From NCBI RefSeq assembly GCF_021134715.1, contig NC_060020.1:7254001-7318000 (forward strand): a DNA stretch of 64,000 nucleotides. Reading direction: 5' to 3'. Positions within the stretch are counted from its first letter, which is position 1, and each line of letters begins with the position of its first letter. This document shows, piece after piece, positions 60,035 through 64,000 of this stretch. The translations under genes were made by a program, and so were the position numbers. The notes beneath the pieces are model-generated. The model saw only the letters and a program-made list of their open reading frames with translations, did not search any database and was not told the origin of the DNA. The DNA is from Daphnia pulex (Eukaryota; Arthropoda; Branchiopoda; Diplostraca; Daphniidae).

Positions 60035-62561
60035 TCAAGAATTAGTTTCCTTTTGTGAATCGTCGGCCTTTGTCAATTCTTCTCCATCGGTTTGTTGGGT
60101 GGGTGGCTTTTTCCTTTTGAAAAATCCCAACTGTGAAAAAAAAAATTCGTGATTCATTTTGAACGACTGAATAAATTTGTTTGAATCGTTTTACCTTGTA
60201 CAAAATGCCCGTAATGATTGCGAGTATGAGAAAGGCTCCCAAGCCACTGGCAACATAAACCCACCATGGAATAGCATCGACAACCGCGTTTGCTTTACTG
60301 TCAATCATGAAAGTGAGTGAGTTGGTGCTAATGATGTTGCTATTTTCCTTGGAGAAGATAGGCAACAACCGATTAGGTTTTGTTGTTTTGTCAACCGGCT
60401 CAATAGTCATTTTCGCTTGGGCGGTTGAAGCGAAATCTTGGATGCCAGGTATGGCGTAGATGGTATTAGTTAGACATTTCTTCGATCCTGACGTAAAATT
60501 CAATTCTCGAAATAATTGATTGCGATTGTTTTCTAAGAATAAGATTCGGCTGTTGTCCTTTTCGGCGTTGAAATCCAGTACTATTGAGACCCGAAATTCC
60601 ATTTCTTTCTCGACACTCGAACCGGAGTATGTTATACAGAAGCTGATGTCTTCGCAAGCTACCGGGATGGTGGTTACACCATCGGTGGAATTAGTGATGG
60701 AGCATTTACTCGTCTGCTGTAGTTTAATGATTTTGGAGACGAAATTTAGGTCGCTGGTTATTTTGGCTATTGGACGAGCGGGGATGTAAACAACAGCGGC
60801 AGACTCGTAGGCACCGATGATTACATCACTATATTTGTTCCCATCGAAATCACCTCCCGCGATGGAAAATCCAAACGTTTTCAGATGCGGACTAAACATA
60901 TTTCCGGAAATGATTTGAGGGTTATCTCGCAGGCCGTTCTCTGACCCTTGATAAATATAAACTGTCCCAAGTCCGTCGTTCTCGTACGGTGCCCCAATAG
61001 CCAAGTCGTTGAATCCATCCGCATTAGTATCGCCAATCGCCGCCACAGCATACCCGAACCTACTACCGGATGTTAGCCCTCTGAGTTCTTGAGGTCTATC
61101 TTGGCTATCAAAGGTGTTCTTTGATGTTTGATAGTAAATGTAGACGGCGCCAATTTCAACTTTAAGTTCGGTACCGTTGTAATCGGTGTGGTGAGGAGCG
61201 CCGACGACAATGTCATCCCTGCCATCACCCGTGAAATCCGATACGGCTAGCGAAGCTCCAAAGTGCTCACCTGGCTGGTATCCTACTAAACTTTCTATCT
61301 CCTTTTTAGTGTCTTTGTTTAACATGTATACCTGCCAGAAAAGACAGCGCATCGTTCAGGTTTTGTTTAGCACAGGAACTGGCCAAGGTTTTGAATAAAG
61401 CGCGGGAGATTATCTAGATACCTTTCCAGCAAAGGATGAATTGATGTGGAAAGCAACAGAGGCGAGCAGGAACTCTTGTCCAAACTTGCGCATTCCGTAC
61501 GTTCCGGATGCCATGGCGTAACCTAGATACCATTTATCCAAGAATGGATAAGCCGCTGGATAAAGCAAACTCGCTACATCATTTGGTTTGTCATCCTTGA
61601 GGCAAGTTGGACCTCCAAGGAGAGGCTTCAGCGAACCCTTCGCAGTCTGTAAAAGAGATGAATTTTTGTTTGAAGAGTTTAAAAGAAAAAAAAAATAGTC
61701 TGAAGGAAGTAGATTTAAAAGGAGGTCAAACTCACTGTCATGTATGTTGCTGAAAATCCGGACAAACAAACACCTTGAAAAGAAAATGCGTTAAAATCAT
61801 ATATCCATACCTTACTAAAGGAAATTGTATTAATGCTTCCTTACGCCGTGGAAGAAAAAGTTTAACTTTGCTAAAGCTTTGAAGATTATTTTCACTTGTG
61901 AAGCATTCCCCTTCAGCCTGGGATCCAGCACGAGGTGAACATAACTGTAAAATGATTGAGAATCGTATCATTTCGTAGAGCTATCTCAAAATTTAATTTA
62001 AAAAAGAGCGTACTAAAGAAAACTCTCGGTTGCTAACAACGGTGGCACCAAACCACCCATTTTTGACTGGTTCTAAGGTTATCCGTTCTAAGAGATTGAA
62101 ATCATAATATAATGTAAAGACGTTATGTTATGTTTCATAATTTTGCTTGTTTGCCACTTACCACTGAGTGAGCTTATTCTAACTTTTTTGCAAAGGAAAC
62201 CAGCTTCGAGGTCAACTGAAGTATTACATTTATAAACCGCTCCTTGAAATACATTTTCACCTGGCGACCCAACCAACCATCTATACCAACGATTAGCCAC
62301 CAAATGGGAAATTGAATTAGATTTATGTAGCTTCACTCACAAAATAAGCAAGGTAAAATGGGTTGATATATACTCTGCTGGTGTTTCGGTTAAACGATGT
62401 GCGCTCAAACTATAGCCAAAATAGGATTTTGGGGAATTTGTAAAGACTCGTTCCTTCCTGACGTCCAAATTGTGAATAAATGAAGCGTGAACAATCCAGG
62501 GAAATAAGAAGATAAACAAAATTTTAAGAGTGACCCATCGAGCGATGATCATGTTGACCAT
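60035..62561 (-). CDS. Short integrin alpha subunit lacking calf domains
   Basis: Eight exons and 669 residues: 62341-62561, 62162-62280, 62014-62087, 61845-61944, 61736-61773, 61422-61646, 60195-61331, 60035-60130. A signal peptide is followed by propeller blades: FGYSLSAH, LVGSPGENVFQGAVYKC, WFGATVVS, and CLSGFSA. Blades 5-7 carry calcium loops at 291-299 (DFTGDGRDD), 360-368 (DTNADGFND) and 420-428. A single thigh-like beta domain (about 440-600) with four or five cysteines follows. The chain then enters a membrane helix at about 615-637, and the tail has the hallmark GFFKR at 640-644. Typical alpha subunits are about 1,000 residues with calf-1 and calf-2 after the thigh; here a single uninterrupted 1,137-nt exon joins thigh to membrane. 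No inserted I domain is present. It may pair with a beta subunit as a short-legged receptor, or act as a regulator; neither is shown. Confidence 0.9.
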
Positions 62562-64000
62562 AGTTTCTTAGGACCAATTCTACTCGCTGTTAACTATTCA
62601 AGACTAAAAAACTAAAAACTAGAGACTCAAATCTAATACTCACTGTCGAATAAAAAAACGATCCATGTTTGCACAATGTTATAGGATATGGTTTGCGGTT
62701 TCGATGATATTGTCGGTCGTCGTCAGTTCCTGCTTTCTTTATCGTTAAACATGTATATCTAAAGTCTTATCTGTATTATTGCAAACCATGGAAAGGGAAC
62801 ATGTATGTTAGTCTGGGAGCTGGGCGACAAAAAAATGACAATGATTTAGCAAAAGGTTTTTGAGGCTAAAATATGGTTAGGGGGGGGGGGGTATGACACA
62901 CACGAAAAGCCACGTCTGTCGACTGGCGGCCGGGGCGTTCAAGCGTGACACTATCCCGAAGTCGGTGGGAACAGTAAAAAAATCCACTTTGTTTAGAAAA
63001 TCTGAACTATCTTAAATTATATGGGACGCGGATGTACAGTATCCTTCATATAAATCCAAACCCCTTTTGGTATCCTTCTTTATTTAAAAAAAATATTTCG
63101 GCATTTTTTCTTAATTCTAATAAATGAACTTTGTAAAACAATTAATTCTACACGTAATATGAAGTCTTGAAAGTTAAAAACAAAAAATATAAATTAAACT
63201 GGGCTTTTGAAAAAGAACTGCGTTCGGATTTTAATCTTTTATTGCAGGATACTGTACAACTAAACTCGGCGGTTGAGATGACGGGAAGCTTCTTCTTTGT
63301 TTCGTCCCATCCGTGTGCTGTGACCAATAATAACATGTGCGTGTCTCTCTCCCAAACCCCAACGTGCAAAGCCACTCCTGATGAAGACATTCGAACATCT
63401 TACACACAAACATAACACACTGATCTATAAAACAAAACGAAATAAAAATTCTACAACAAAGGGATGCTACTTTTTCTAAAAAAAAAGATCTTCTTTTGAC
63501 ATACTCTGTAGCGGAGAAAATGAGAATCGGGGGAGATTCATTTAGACCGTCGTATAGATCGTATTGTCGTCAGTTTGCGTTTGTTATATTGAGGTATTAT
63601 AAATAGTCGTATATAGTAAAAGAGCTGCGCAGACAACAAAAGTATAGAGGACGGTAGAACGGAGAACGGTATTTATCTTATCGCATTTCGTCGCTGAGGA
63701 AACTCATGCTGCAACCGCGTCGGATCAGATAGATAAAGGCAGACAAAAGTTATATATATACAGAGTTTGGTAGAAGACAGGGTAAAAACCATAACGTCTG
63801 TTAGTCAAGAGTTTCCCGAGACGTTCGGTATGCTCTCACGAAAGAGGAGCAGAAAAAAACGGGTAATATAGGGAAGAAATTTGAACCGCCAAAAATTTAG
63901 CTGCCAATAACACTAACCAAATAATGAAAAAGTAATCGGTTAAACAAAATAAATGCATAATTAAAAAAAAAAAAAAAAACAGTTTACTGCATTTTCTGTT
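62562..64000. other. Noncoding DNA upstream of the integrin gene to the window edge
   Basis: No recognisable coding region. The part nearest 62,562 should include the integrin promoter. A run of 13 G lies at about 62,879-62,891 and an A-rich run at 63,963-63,979. AATAAA-like sites near 63,438 are not tied to a gene. Frames at 63,148-63,415 on both strands have no domain. Confidence 0.5.

Noticed and set aside
60195-61331. Possibility that missing integrin calf domains are hidden in an intron
   Set aside because: The exon is a single open frame from propeller to membrane helix, with no internal splice pair needed. The adjacent downstream intron is only 64 nt, too small for calf exons.

Overview
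This window looks like a small-genome arthropod, most likely a branchiopod crustacean such as Daphnia. That is an inference from gene content and architecture: introns are mostly 50-90 nt, genes are tightly packed in both orientations, exons have clean GT-AG borders, there is a chemosensory ionotropic receptor, and ribosomal protein S28 is 65 residues long. No search could be run. All gene models below were spliced by hand, and codon phase was checked across every junction.

Layout. Positions 1-15,566 hold one large minus-strand gene for a secreted follistatin-like 4/5 protein (17 coding exons, introns up to 3.5 kb). Positions 15,567-25,403 are a gene-poor stretch full of simple repeats. From about 25.4 kb the character changes to compact, visibly AT-richer, gene-dense DNA. 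In order it holds: KNTC1/Rod (+), an RNF4-like SUMO-targeted ubiquitin ligase (-), the NEDD8 protease SENP8 (+), a short-chain dehydrogenase (-), DNAJC24/DPH4 (+), RPS28 (+), TGFBRAP1 (-), a group XII phospholipase A2 (+), kinesin-1 heavy chain (+), a small unknown ORF (-), spermidine synthase (-), an ionotropic receptor (+) with CFAP20 nested in one intron (-), a small lysine-rich SMKR1-like gene (+), a carboxypeptidase A-type zymogen (-), and an integrin alpha subunit (-).

Most neighbours are unrelated housekeeping genes rather than a pathway cluster. Several are arranged head-to-head (RNF4-like/SENP8, dehydrogenase/DNAJC24, TGFBRAP1/PLA2G12) and probably share promoter regions.

The most unusual items are these. 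(1) The integrin alpha subunit runs directly from beta-propeller and one thigh-like domain into the membrane helix and GFFKR tail, with no room for calf domains. (2) A 1,768-bp foldback element with about 564-bp inverted arms sits 16 nt inside the last intron of the ionotropic receptor; removing it restores a 67-nt intron. (3) Two introns use GC-AG borders required by reading frame. (4) CFAP20 is nested in a chemoreceptor intron. (5) An SMKR1-like micro-gene was found. No CRISPR array, rRNA or convincing tRNA gene was seen.
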